Assembly (NCBI RefSeq): GCF_022399565.1 | Contig: NZ_JAJTUT010000001.1 | Coordinates: 434,001-498,000, forward strand | Source of the DNA: Flavobacterium algicola | GTDB taxonomy: Bacteria > Bacteroidota > Bacteroidia > Flavobacteriales > Flavobacteriaceae | Length of the DNA: 64,000 nucleotides | Direction: 5' to 3' | In this document: positions 55,058-63,539 of the stretch, piece after piece | How positions within the stretch are numbered: position 1 is the stretch's first letter | Layout of the letters: every line of letters starts with the position of its first letter | Translations under genes and position numbers: made by a program | Notes under the pieces: generated by a model | Told to the model about the DNA's origin: nothing | The model's database searches: none | The model's input: the letters and a program-made list of their open reading frames with translations, nothing else

Positions 55058-55372
55058 GTGAAAATATTATCCATTTTACTAGCTGTCTTTATTTTGGCCC
55101 TATCCGGCCAGACTTGTTGTATTGACGACAACTGTGATGATGAATCCGCTACAGTAGCAACGGAGCAAGCAGATCACAATGACAACTGTAATGGGACTTG
55201 TTCTCCTTTCTTCAACTGTGGTACTTGCACAGGTTTTACTTTTCAAACTTTTACTTTTGGGATTTCAGAAGTAATAAGTGATCCTTTCGAGACAGCAACA
55301 GTTTCAAGCTATGTTCCGCAACTAGTGCCACAATTCAATCATACTATTTGGCAACCACCAAAAATTAGTTAA
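55058..55372 (+). CDS. Small cysteine-rich exported protein (DUF6660-like)
   Basis: The 104-residue product starts with GTG (MKILSILLAVFILAL). A hydrophobic signal peptide is followed by a cysteine-rich, acidic stretch with seven Cys (QTCCIDDNCDDE, NDNCNGTCSPFFNCGTC). The tail ends WQPPKIS. Similar small proteins precede TonB-dependent receptors in flavobacteria (DUF6660, from memory). The Cys/His/Asp-rich segment suggests metal binding. The TonB receptor starts 93 bp downstream, so both are probably one unit for uptake or sensing of a metal or metal complex. The substrate is not known. Confidence 0.7.
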   Translation: MKILSILLAVFILALSGQTCCIDDNCDDESATVATEQADHNDNCNGTCSPFFNCGTCTGFTFQTFTFGISEVISDPFETATVSSYVPQLVPQFNHTIWQPPKIS

Positions 55373-55465
55373 TTATCTTTTTTTTCATGTTTACACATGA
55401 ACTTTTTATTGCAGGTATTCACTATCTCAATAGGACTTCTATATACATTAACTAAATTTTCGATA

Positions 55466-57637
55466 ATGAAAAAGAATATTTTGCTGTTTGCTATTTTATG
55501 CAACATCACAGCTTTATTTGCACAAAACAGTTTTAAAGCTACTGTAAAAAACAAAGAAACCAATCAAATTTTAATCGGCGTTACTGCTGCTGTCAAAGAC
55601 TCCAATATTGGAGGCATTACAGATGCAAGCGGAAATATCGAACTTACCAATATACCCGATGGCCAACAAACCTTAATTTTTACTTATGTCGGTTATGAAC
55701 CCTATGTAGGGGTAATTGATTTTCCGCGTAAAAGTAACGATGCTCTAATTATTTTTCTCGAAAGCGAAGGCGAAGAGCTAGACGATGTGGTAATTACCTC
55801 AACGCGAAGCAGCAGAACGTTTGCTAACAATGCTACGAGAATAGAGACTATTGCAGGAGAAGAGCTGGACGAAAAAGGAAATATGAAACCAGGAGACATT
55901 CGAATGCTACTGAATGAAAGCACCGGAATTCAAACACAACAGACTTCGGCAACTAGTTACAATTCTTCTATCCGTATACAAGGTCTGGATGGAAAATACA
56001 CGCAAATCATTAGAGATGGATACCCTTTGTATTCAGGATTTTCTGGAGGTTTGAGTTTAATGCAAATTGCACCATTAGACTTAAAACAAGTTGAAGTTAT
56101 CAAAGGTGCCAGTTCTACACTTTATGGTGGAGGCGCCATTGCGGGACTTGTCAATCTTGTTTCAAAAACACCAACAGAAGAGCGAGAGCTAAGCTTTATC
56201 TTAAATGGAACTTCTGCGCTAGGTCTTGATGCTAGTGGATTTTATTCACAAAAATTCGACAAAGTAGGAACAACAGTTTTTGCATCTTACAATCTAGGAA
56301 CTCCTTATGACCCTGCAGATATAGGTTTAACAGCTATTCCAAAATTTAATCGTTTTACGGTCAACCCAAAATTGTACCTTTATTTTAATGACAAATCGAC
56401 ATTAAATATTGGATTTAATAGTACTGTAGAAAGCCGCACTGGTGGTGATATAGAGTATATCAAAGGAAACGGAGATGATGTTCATTCGTATTTCGAAAAA
56501 AACAACACCAACCGCTTTAGTACTCAATTGGGCTTTGATCACATTATTAATGAGCAATCAAAATTCACATTTAAAAATAGTTTCAGTTTTTACGACCGTG
56601 ACATTTCTATACCAGATTATAGTTTTTCGGGTAAGCAACTTTCATCATTTGTAGAGGCAGATTATAATTACAATACAGATAAAACAGAATGGATTGGTGG
56701 CCTAAATTTATGGACAGACCAATTTACTCAAGATAAAATAGCTACAACAAATGCTGTAGATTACAAATACACAACAGTTGGAGCTTTTATTCAAAATACT
56801 TGGAACCCTAGCGATAAACTCGCAATCGAAACTGGTTTAAGAGCCGATTATCAAAATGAATACGGCTTTTTCCTGTTGCCACGTATTTCTGCTTTACTAC
56901 AGATTACTCCCAAATTAAGTACCCGACTGGGCGGAGGACTTGGTTATAAAACGCCAACTGTTTTTACCGAAGATGCCGAGCGAATTCAATTTCAAAATGT
57001 ATTACCCATAGCAACGGCTTCAACCGATGCAGAAAAATCAATTGGAGCAAACTTTGATATCAATTACAAAACACACTTAACAGACCAACTTTCACTTAGC
57101 ATTAATAGTTTACTTTTTTACACCATAGTAAATGACCCATTAGTTTTAGTAGCAAATTCTAGCAACAATTATGAATTTCAGCAACCAGAGGGGTATATCG
57201 ATACGAAGGGAATAGAAACCAATATCAAATTTTCCTACCAAGATTTCAAACTTTTTATTGGTTATACACTTGCAGATGTAAACGAGCATTACGACGGCAC
57301 AAGCAGTACGTATCCACTCGTTGCCAAACACCGATTGAATAATGTTTTGATGTATGAGATTGAAGATAAGTTAAAAATTGGTTTAGAAGCATACTACTTC
57401 AGCCCTCAAAAACTAAATGATGGTACTACTGGACAGCAGTATTGGTTGGGTGGTCTTATGATAGAGAAGTTATGGGAACACTGCTCCATTTTTATAAACT
57501 TCGAAAATCTAACCGATACACGACAAACTAAGTTTGGTAGCATTTATACAGGTACGATTACAGATCCTACTTTTAAAGACATTTTTGCTCCTGTAGATGG
57601 CTTTGTAATCAATGGAGGATTGAAGATCAAATTATAA
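55466..57637 (+). CDS. TonB-dependent outer-membrane receptor
   Basis: The start is ATG 55466-55468 (MKKNILLFAILCNITALFAQ), giving 723 residues; the frame is open 23 codons further upstream. After the signal peptide is a carboxypeptidase-regulatory-like domain (about 20-105, LIGVTAAVKDSNIGG, TDASGNIELTNIP). The plug follows (VVITSTRSSRTF, RMLLNESTGIQTQ, RIQGLDGKYTQII, VEVIKGASSTLYGGGAI) and then a barrel ending FVINGGLKIKL. It lacks SusC features. It follows the cysteine-rich gene, hinting at a metal or siderophore-like substrate. Confidence 0.93.
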   Translation: MKKNILLFAILCNITALFAQNSFKATVKNKETNQILIGVTAAVKDSNIGGITDASGNIELTNIPDGQQTLIFTYVGYEPYVGVIDFPRKSNDALIIFLESEGEELDDVVITSTRSSRTFANNATRIETIAGEELDEKGNMKPGDIRMLLNESTGIQTQQTSATSYNSSIRIQGLDGKYTQIIRDGYPLYSGFSGGLSLMQIAPLDLKQVEVIKGASSTLYGGGAIAGLVNLVSKTPTEERELSFILNGTSALGLDASGFYSQKFDKVGTTVFASYNLGTPYDPADIGLTAIPKFNRFTVNPKLYLYFNDKSTLNIGFNSTVESRTGGDIEYIKGNGDDVHSYFEKNNTNRFSTQLGFDHIINEQSKFTFKNSFSFYDRDISIPDYSFSGKQLSSFVEADYNYNTDKTEWIGGLNLWTDQFTQDKIATTNAVDYKYTTVGAFIQNTWNPSDKLAIETGLRADYQNEYGFFLLPRISALLQITPKLSTRLGGGLGYKTPTVFTEDAERIQFQNVLPIATASTDAEKSIGANFDINYKTHLTDQLSLSINSLLFYTIVNDPLVLVANSSNNYEFQQPEGYIDTKGIETNIKFSYQDFKLFIGYTLADVNEHYDGTSSTYPLVAKHRLNNVLMYEIEDKLKIGLEAYYFSPQKLNDGTTGQQYWLGGLMIEKLWEHCSIFINFENLTDTRQTKFGSIYTGTITDPTFKDIFAPVDGFVINGGLKIKL

Positions 57638-57647
57638 AGTATAGTAC

Positions 57648-57680
57648 AAAAAAAGAACATCGTAATGATGTTCTTTTTTT
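57648..57680. terminator. Bidirectional terminator, TonB receptor / moaA
   Basis: AAAAAAAGAACATC pairs with GATGTTCTTTTTTT around a 5-base loop, between two convergent genes. Confidence 0.9.
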
Positions 57681-57682
57681 GT

Positions 57683-58687
57683 TTATCCGCCAATCTTAAT
57701 CATGCTTCTATTTTGAGAAAATAAAGCTGGATTCTGAAATTTGGCATCATCATCCATACCTCCACGCATGGCATGCTTGGATTGAATATTTTCCGCTAGC
57801 AAAGGTTCGATCGAGTCACCTGCTCTTAAAGTTTCTAGCAAGGAAGTTTCGGTATTAGAGAACAAACAATTCTTTAATTTCCCGTCTGCTGTTAATCGTA
57901 TGCGATTGCAAGTACTACAAAAAGGATTTGTCACCGAACTGATAACCGAAAAACTTCCCTTGTAGCCTGCTATTTTATGATTCTTGGCCGTATCGTTTGG
58001 TTTGTCAACAAGCCTTTCTACTCTTGTTATTCCGTAATTATCATTGGCCTGATTAATAATTTCAGCGTAAGAAACCAATTTTTCCTTATTCCATTTATTG
58101 CCATCAAATGGCATGAATTCGATAAAACGAATCATAATGTTACGATCTTTTGTCAATTCGATAAAATCAATAATTTCATTGTCATTAAAGCCTTTCATCA
58201 CCACAACATTCAATCTTAAATTAAAATCATGTTTGTACAATAGCTCCAAATTTTCCCAAAACTGGTCAAAATAATTACGACGTGTTATGAGGTTGAACTT
58301 TTCTTTATTCAAACTATCAATACTCACATTGAGTCCTGTAATGCCCGCTTCCTTAAAAGTATCAATAAAATCATGAACTAAAATCCCGTTGGTTGTAATA
58401 GTCAATTCTACACCCAATTTACCGAGGCGTCTTATAACATCTTTGGCATCTTTGCGTACCAAAGGCTCACCACCGGTCAATCTTATTTTGGTTACACCCA
58501 AATTTACAAATGTTTCTGCAATGGTCACAATCTCATCTGCATTCATCAAGTGCGGTTTTGGTGTTAACGAAATCCCTTCTGCAGGCATACAGTACGTACA
58601 CCTCAAATTACAATGTTCTGTAATCGAGATACGCAAATAGTTATGGCCGCGACCGTGTGTGTCCTGCAAAATTTTGTTAGGCACCAT
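57683..58687 (-). CDS. moaA: GTP 3',8-cyclase MoaA
   Basis: MoaA is the radical-SAM enzyme of the first molybdopterin step. The start is ATG 58685-58687 (MVPNKILQDTHGRGHNYLR), 334 residues. The N-terminal cluster is EHCNLRCTYCMP (C-x3-C-x2-C) and the C-terminal cluster is CSTCNRIRLTADGKLKNC. It ends with the C-terminal Gly-Gly required in the family (SMIKIGG). It overlaps the moaC-moaB gene by 11 bp and is last in the cofactor cluster, followed by the terminator at 57648. Confidence 0.97.
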   Translation of the reverse strand: MVPNKILQDTHGRGHNYLRISITEHCNLRCTYCMPAEGISLTPKPHLMNADEIVTIAETFVNLGVTKIRLTGGEPLVRKDAKDVIRRLGKLGVELTITTNGILVHDFIDTFKEAGITGLNVSIDSLNKEKFNLITRRNYFDQFWENLELLYKHDFNLRLNVVVMKGFNDNEIIDFIELTKDRNIMIRFIEFMPFDGNKWNKEKLVSYAEIINQANDNYGITRVERLVDKPNDTAKNHKIAGYKGSFSVISSVTNPFCSTCNRIRLTADGKLKNCLFSNTETSLLETLRAGDSIEPLLAENIQSKHAMRGGMDDDAKFQNPALFSQNRSMIKIGG

Positions 58688-59591
58688 GATTGAATCCGTT
58701 AAGTATTTTGAATAAATGTAGAATCGAAGGAAAAACAGCATCCATAGATTCACTTGCTCCAGCCGTAGATCCTGGTAAAGCCATGATCAAAGTAGTTCCT
58801 TTAAAACCAACTACCGAGCGTGATAACATTGCATAGGGTGTTCGATCTTGTCCATAAGCACGAATGGCTTCTTCGATTCCAGGAATACGGCGATCCAGCA
58901 TTGGTATCACAGCCTCTGGAGTAACATCACGATTTGATAATCCTGTGCCTCCGGTTAAAATTATTAAGTCTGTTTTACTTTCACATAAATCAGTTATCGC
59001 CGATTGAATATCCAAAACCTCATCTGGAATAACAGTATAATTGGAAACGCGGAGTCCCAGATTTTTGACCTTATCCAAAATGACCTTCCCTGCCCTATCT
59101 TCTTTCTTCCCGCTAGACACACTGTCTGAACATACAATGACAGAAACTCCCAAATCGGGTACATCATTTTTGCCAAAATCAGACTTCCCTCCCTTTTTAT
59201 GTAACAATTTGATATTTAAAATTTCTACTTGCTTATCAATTGGCTTCAACATATCATACATTGTTAAAGCTACAATCGAAGCTCCGTGCATAGCTTCTAC
59301 TTCTACACCAGTTCTGTAAATTGCTTTTACAGTTACTTTTATCAATATAGCATCTTCCTGAAATTCATATTCGATTCCGGTAAACTCAATCGGCATAGGA
59401 TGACAATCTGGTATTGAATTCGAAGTGTTTTTAACAGCAAAAAGTCCTGCTGTTCTCGCAACTTCAAGCACATCGCCCTTAGGAACAGTCTTATTTATAA
59501 TCGCCTGCATTGTCGCTTGAGCGCCAACTTTTACAATAGCTTGTGCCGTTGCAGTGCGTTGTGTAATAATCTTATGTGTAATATCTACCAT
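58677..59591 (-). CDS. moaCB: MoaC-MoaB/MogA fusion (cyclic pyranopterin phosphate synthase plus molybdopterin adenylyltransferase-type domain)
   Basis: The start is ATG 59589-59591 (MVDITHKIITQRTATAQA), 304 residues. Residues about 1-150 are MoaC, with DCHPMPIEFTG and VEVEAMHGASIVALTMYDM. Residues about 160-300 are a MogA/MoaB-type domain, with LGVSVIVCSDSVSSG, LIILTGGTGLSNRDVTPEA and TLIMALPGSTAG. MoaC forms the pyranopterin; the second domain adenylylates molybdopterin before Mo insertion in MogA-type enzymes. The fusion lets both be made together and is known in related bacteria. Confidence 0.94.
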   Translation of the reverse strand: MVDITHKIITQRTATAQAIVKVGAQATMQAIINKTVPKGDVLEVARTAGLFAVKNTSNSIPDCHPMPIEFTGIEYEFQEDAILIKVTVKAIYRTGVEVEAMHGASIVALTMYDMLKPIDKQVEILNIKLLHKKGGKSDFGKNDVPDLGVSVIVCSDSVSSGKKEDRAGKVILDKVKNLGLRVSNYTVIPDEVLDIQSAITDLCESKTDLIILTGGTGLSNRDVTPEAVIPMLDRRIPGIEEAIRAYGQDRTPYAMLSRSVVGFKGTTLIMALPGSTAGASESMDAVFPSILHLFKILNGFNHGA

Positions 59592-59647
59592 TTTTTTGCT
59601 TTTGGCTATTGGCACTTGGCTTTTAGCGCTGTTGTAAAAATATTCTT

Positions 59648-59742
59648 TTGGGCGTGTCCCTACGGGTCGGGCTTTTCGTTTCAATCTTTTTTGGGGCAAA
59701 AAAGCCCCAGAAAAGGATTTCCACTATAATCCCTCACGCAAA
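59648..59742. repeat. Intergenic modular repeat, copy 5 (inverse orientation)
   Basis: The plus strand reads TTGGGCGTGTCCCTACGG, GTCGGGCTTTTCGTTTCAATC, then the hairpin TTTTTTGGGGC/GCCCCAGAAAA, then AGGATTTCCACTATAATCCC. In reverse complement it aligns with copies 2-4 (AGGATG...CGC arm, GATATAGCG arm) and with the CCGACCC...CACGCCCA tail of copy 3. It lies between moaE and moaC-moaB. Confidence 0.75.
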
Positions 59743-59821
59743 CCCTAATTTTATTCAAGTTCAGTTGAAAATAAAAAAGACTCCTTTCAAATTTCTAACC
59801 ACTTAATTAGCCTTAAACCTT

Positions 59822-60268
59822 CTAAGAATTTTCTTTCCAAATATAACTTTCATCTTCAAAAATTTCTTTTCCAAAAATAGCGACACTCTTTTTTATCTCT
59901 TCCACCAAAAACTCCAGTGCTTCATAAACAACCTTACGTCTTGGAGCCGAGACAAATACAAACAAGCAGATTTCACCTGCCTTAACAGTACCTAGGCTGT
60001 GGTATATATGCATGCAAGTCAACTCATATTTAGCAAAAGCAGCTTCTCTTATTTCATAAAAAGATTGTTCCGCCATTTCTTCATAAGCCGTATATTCAAT
60101 TGCGGTTACGGTTTTCTCATCAATAACATCCGCACGAACTTGTCCCAAAAATATATTATGTGCACCTATTGATGTCTTCGTTTGGTGTTTTGCAATCGAA
60201 TCACCAATAAACGTTGATGAAATCTGACCCTGAATAAAGGAACTTTTTTTAGGTTTCTCTCCTGCCAT
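59822..60268 (-). CDS. moaE: Molybdopterin synthase catalytic subunit MoaE
   Basis: MoaE with thiocarboxylated MoaD converts the pyranopterin to molybdopterin. The 148-residue protein has the blocks GAHNIFLGQVRADVIDEKTV, IEYTAYEEMAEQSF, MHIYHSLGTVKAGEI and APRRKVVYEALEFLVEEIK. The last block contains the conserved RR..A and Lys residues of the active site. It is 5 bp after moeB, so the two are co-transcribed. Confidence 0.96.
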   Translation of the reverse strand: MAGEKPKKSSFIQGQISSTFIGDSIAKHQTKTSIGAHNIFLGQVRADVIDEKTVTAIEYTAYEEMAEQSFYEIREAAFAKYELTCMHIYHSLGTVKAGEICLFVFVSAPRRKVVYEALEFLVEEIKKSVAIFGKEIFEDESYIWKENS

Positions 60269-60273
60269 ACTAT

Positions 60274-61329
60274 TTATTCTTTATATTTTTCTACTGATTG
60301 AATTCCTTTTTCTAAATGAAAAACAGTTTCAAATCCTTGTTTTTTTAATAATTCTAATCCCATTAGACTTCTCTGTCCTGTATTACAAAACAAAATGACC
60401 GCTGCAGATTTATCCATTGCTTGGCAATAGGTTTCTAATTTTTCAAGCGGAACCTGCATGACATTCTCCCCTACAATCAAAGCTGGACTGTTAGCTTGGC
60501 GAACGTCTAAAACAATAACATTCTTCTGCTTTATTTTTTCTAAAAAAGTATTTTCATCTAGCTCTTCGAGTTCCTGTTTTTGGTTGTAGAGTAAGCTACC
60601 ATTGATATAGCTCTTTTCAATCTGCTTTGCGTTTCTTGCATAATTAATTATTTGAGTATGAAATTGCAAAGCATCATAAAGCATTAGTTTCCCAGATAAA
60701 ACGTCGCCAATTCCTAAAATAATTTTTAATACTTCAGTCGCTTGAAAAGCACCCAATGTATTTGGCAATACTCCTAGAACCCCCATCACTTCGCAATTTG
60801 GTGTCTGCTGTACGCCTTCTTTTTCAGGAAAAAGACAACGGTAACATGGGCCATTATTGTAATTGAAAACCGATACTTGACCTTCAAAGCGATAAATTGA
60901 AGCGTAAACAACTGGAATCTTATGATAAACTGCGACGTCGTTGATGAGATAACGCACTGCAATTGTATCTGTGCAATCAACAATTATATCATAGTCAACT
61001 ACGGTTTCCATCGCATTCTTTCGATTAAAAAATTGCTTGTAGCTCTTTATTTCAACATCCGGATTCATTTCGGCTATCACTTCTGCCGCAACTGCTGCTT
61101 TACTTTGACCAATGTGCTTGTGGTTGTATAATAACTGACGGTGCAAATTTGATTCTTCAACAACATCACCATCTACCACTCCTATATACCCAACACCGGC
61201 TGCTGTCAAATTTTGTAAAACCGGACAGCCCAAACCACCAGCACCAATTACCAAGACACGAGCCTTTCGTAATTTCTGCTGACCTATATCTCCAACTTCA
61301 GGAAGTATGATTTGACGGTTGTATCTCAT
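60274..61329 (-). CDS. moeB: MoeB/ThiF-type adenylyltransferase with C-terminal rhodanese domain
   Basis: The 351-residue protein activates the C-terminus of MoaD (or ThiS) by adenylylation. The N-terminal E1-like domain starts MRYNRQIILPEVGDIGQQ-type sequence and has the ATP motif VIGAGGLGCPVL and the DCTDT loop. The first zinc CxxC is in CYRCLFPE. The second CxxC expected after the LLLYDALxxxF region is replaced by NAKQIEKSY. A rhodanese domain follows (about 260-350) with the Cys loop FCNTGQRS, which probably supplies sulfur. It lies between moaE and moaD. Confidence 0.92.
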   Translation of the reverse strand: MRYNRQIILPEVGDIGQQKLRKARVLVIGAGGLGCPVLQNLTAAGVGYIGVVDGDVVEESNLHRQLLYNHKHIGQSKAAVAAEVIAEMNPDVEIKSYKQFFNRKNAMETVVDYDIIVDCTDTIAVRYLINDVAVYHKIPVVYASIYRFEGQVSVFNYNNGPCYRCLFPEKEGVQQTPNCEVMGVLGVLPNTLGAFQATEVLKIILGIGDVLSGKLMLYDALQFHTQIINYARNAKQIEKSYINGSLLYNQKQELEELDENTFLEKIKQKNVIVLDVRQANSPALIVGENVMQVPLEKLETYCQAMDKSAAVILFCNTGQRSLMGLELLKKQGFETVFHLEKGIQSVEKYKE

Positions 61330-61429
61330 TTAAATGTGACCTTTATGCTAATTGATTTTACCCGATTTTATTCTATATATTTAACGATATTATTCTGAAA
61401 CTCATGTCAGCACTAAGTTATTATTGCTA

Positions 61430-61672
61430 TCATCCTCCTGCAAATGGAGGCAAAAAAGCAATAATATCTTGCTCATTTAAAAATGTTTCTTCTTCGACCA
61501 TAGTTTGATTTACAGCAATCGAATAAGTTGTTTTTTTTAAATCAGGATAATTATTTTCCATCAACAATTTTAGAGAAGCTACAGACATTTTCCCTCCATC
61601 CAATTGCAATTTTTCTTCCTTCTTATTGGTGATATCAGCAATCAAACCAAAATATTTGGTATTTATAATCAT
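61430..61672 (-). CDS. moaD: Molybdopterin synthase sulfur carrier subunit MoaD
   Basis: The 80-residue ubiquitin-like sulfur carrier ends with the required Gly-Gly (AFLPPFAGG). The beta-grasp core is visible (IINTKYFGLIADIT, YSIAVNQTMV, DIIAFLPPF). Its ATG overlaps the mobA stop by 4 bp (ATGA), indicating translational coupling. It is downstream of mobA and upstream of moeB, its activating enzyme. Confidence 0.94.
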   Translation of the reverse strand: MIINTKYFGLIADITNKKEEKLQLDGGKMSVASLKLLMENNYPDLKKTTYSIAVNQTMVEEETFLNEQDIIAFLPPFAGG

Positions 61673-62238
61673 GATTGTATGTTTTTATATTCTTCTGGAG
61701 TATTGATATTTTGTATTTGTTTGCTCCATTTTTCCGGTACGTCGAGAGTTTGATGCGATAATTCGTCAATTAATCGACGTAATTTTAATTGATTACCCGC
61801 TATGTGTTCACCACAAAGCGTGTTGCATGAGCGATCATAAATTGCAATCAACGGACTCGCTTTCTGACCAACCTTAAGCTGAGTCATCATAAAGCCATCA
61901 TCATGTGATTTAGCCAACCAAGCTAATAAATCACTAGAAACTAGCGGAGTATCAACACTCAATATAAAATTAAATTTAGTTTTAGAATGTTTTAATGCCG
62001 TATAAATTCCACCCACTGGACCTTTATTATCTATTAAATCCTCGATTCTAGGAAATCCTAACTCATCATAATCTTCATTAGAAGATACAATAACAATATT
62101 TTCTCCTACTAAAGGCTTTAGCGCTGTACAAATATGACTTATAAAAGTTTCTCCATTCAAAGTCAGAAGACCTTTGTCTGTTCCCATTCTCTGGCTTTTT
62201 CCACCAGCCAAAATGTAAGCTGTATACTGTTTCTCCAT
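61669..62238 (-). CDS. mobA: Molybdenum cofactor guanylyltransferase MobA
   Basis: MobA attaches GMP to Mo-molybdopterin. The 189-residue protein has the nucleotide-binding start YILAGGKSQRMGTDKGLL, the GPVGGIYTAL block and FILSVDTPLVSSDLL with the metal-binding Asp. Presence of MobA suggests that this organism uses the guanine dinucleotide form of the cofactor, typical of DMSO-reductase-family enzymes such as nitrate reductases. It overlaps moaD by 4 bp. Confidence 0.93.
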   Translation of the reverse strand: MEKQYTAYILAGGKSQRMGTDKGLLTLNGETFISHICTALKPLVGENIVIVSSNEDYDELGFPRIEDLIDNKGPVGGIYTALKHSKTKFNFILSVDTPLVSSDLLAWLAKSHDDGFMMTQLKVGQKASPLIAIYDRSCNTLCGEHIAGNQLKLRRLIDELSHQTLDVPEKWSKQIQNINTPEEYKNIQS

Positions 62239-62284
62239 GATCTAATTCTTTTATTAAAAAATCCTATTAAATAAGCAATCCTCT

Positions 62285-63028
62285 TTAAGCCGTGACATAC
62301 AACTTATAGATTGCAATCGCCAAAACAACAGCCAGCACATTTTTGAGTACGACAGAGTTGAATTTTTTACTGCCATAATAAGCACCAAAAAAACCACCAA
62401 CAAATACAATTCCGACTAATGGCAATGATGATTCAGGTAAAGCGCCACCTTTGGATAAAAAACCTGTAATTCCAGAAATAGAATTGACTAAAATAAATAA
62501 TGCCGACACTGCTGCCGTCTGTTTCATTGTTCCCCATCCCATTAAAATAATAACAGGACTCAATATGATTCCGCCCCCAATTCCAATTAAACCAGACAAG
62601 AACCCAATTACAGCCCCCGCGATTAAAGCACCGTACAAATTTAGTTCTCTTACTTCCTTTTTTTCTTTTCCCAAAAGCCCTACCAATCTCATGACAGCAA
62701 ATATCAAAACAGTTGCCAATATAATTTTATAATAATAGCCAGAAACCGAAATATATCCTCCTAGAAATGAAAAGGGGATGGAGGTTATTGCAAAGGGATA
62801 AAACAATTTCCATTTGAATTCTTTTTCTCTGTAATAAAAATAAAATGAAACTCCAGACACCAAAATATTCAGTACTAAAGCAGTGGGTTTCATAAATGTT
62901 TCCGGAAAAGCAAAAGCACTCATTAAAGCCAAATAACCACTAGCACCGCCATGACCAACACTAGCATATAAAAAGGCAACAATTGGTAATAGTACCAACA
63001 ACAAAGGCATATCAAACAAATTAATCAT
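62285..63028 (-). CDS. TSUP-family (TauE/SafE) membrane transporter
   Basis: The 247-residue protein has about eight hydrophobic helices in two homologous halves. The family motif occurs as LYASVGHGGASGYLALM in the first half and SGLIGIGGGIILSPVIILMG in the second. TSUP proteins move sulfite, sulfonates or other small anions, mostly outward. It lies 2 bp after the ModE-type regulator and before mobA, within the cofactor cluster. The actual anion, possibly a sulfur oxyanion or one linked to molybdoenzyme metabolism, is not resolved. Confidence 0.9.
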   Translation of the reverse strand: MINLFDMPLLLVLLPIVAFLYASVGHGGASGYLALMSAFAFPETFMKPTALVLNILVSGVSFYFYYREKEFKWKLFYPFAITSIPFSFLGGYISVSGYYYKIILATVLIFAVMRLVGLLGKEKKEVRELNLYGALIAGAVIGFLSGLIGIGGGIILSPVIILMGWGTMKQTAAVSALFILVNSISGITGFLSKGGALPESSLPLVGIVFVGGFFGAYYGSKKFNSVVLKNVLAVVLAIAIYKLYVTA

Positions 63029-63030
63029 AA

Positions 63031-63360
63031 TTATAAATCATATTTCTTAAACTCCTTATCCAAAAACTCCCAACAATTTGCATTGATAGCATCAAAAGAT
63101 TCAATTAACAACTTGCCATAGGCCGTTAATACAGTTCCGCCGCCTTTGTTTCCTCCAACTTGCGTTTCAATTAAAGGATGTTTTGCCGATTTATTAGCGC
63201 CATCAACTAATTTCCAAGCTTTTTGATACGATAGTTCCATTGCCTTGGCCGCTTTATTGAGCGAACCCGTTTCTGCGATAAGTTTCAATAATTTGACACG
63301 CCCTTCGCTAATTAGAATACCCTCTTCTGTCTCAATCCAAATTTTACTTTTTATTTTCAA
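63031..63360 (-). CDS. ModE-type winged-helix DNA-binding protein (lacks molybdate-binding domain)
   Basis: The 109-residue protein has the helix-turn-helix TGSLNKAAKAMELSYQKAW, followed by wing residues GGNKGGGTVLTAYGK. This is the N-terminal domain of ModE. The C-terminal TOBE/Mop molybdate-binding domains are absent. The start appears to be TTG (63358-63360). A -7 box lies 28 bp upstream. In ModE proteins the missing part senses molybdate, so this short form must sense differently or be constitutive. It heads a unit with TSUP and mobA. Confidence 0.85.
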   Translation of the reverse strand: MKIKSKIWIETEEGILISEGRVKLLKLIAETGSLNKAAKAMELSYQKAWKLVDGANKSAKHPLIETQVGGNKGGGTVLTAYGKLLIESFDAINANCWEFLDKEFKKYDL

Positions 63361-63388
63361 AGCGGGCTTTTTTACCGTTATACTTTCA

Positions 63389-63396
63389 CAAATATA
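63389..63396 (-). promoter_or_regulatory. Promoter -7 box of the ModE-TSUP-mobA unit
   Basis: TATATTTG on the minus strand, 28 bp before the TTG start. CAA triplets that could serve as -33 lie at 16 and 24 nt spacing. Confidence 0.5.
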
Positions 63397-63422
63397 ACGA
63401 AACCTTTATTTACAAAAAAACA

Positions 63423-63454
63423 AAAAGGCCATAACCTTTGTGATTATAGCTTTT
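63423..63454 (-). terminator. Probable terminator after moeA
   Basis: On the minus strand AAAAGCTATAA pairs with TTATGGCCTTTT with a small internal bulge, followed by TGTTTTTTTG. It overlaps the upstream region of the ModE-type gene's promoter. Confidence 0.6.
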
Positions 63455-63539
63455 AGAAAGTACGTTATCTATTTTAATTAAAAAATTAATGGCGTCTGAA
63501 TTTTATATTTTAAATAAAAATTAAATACTTCTGTATCAA

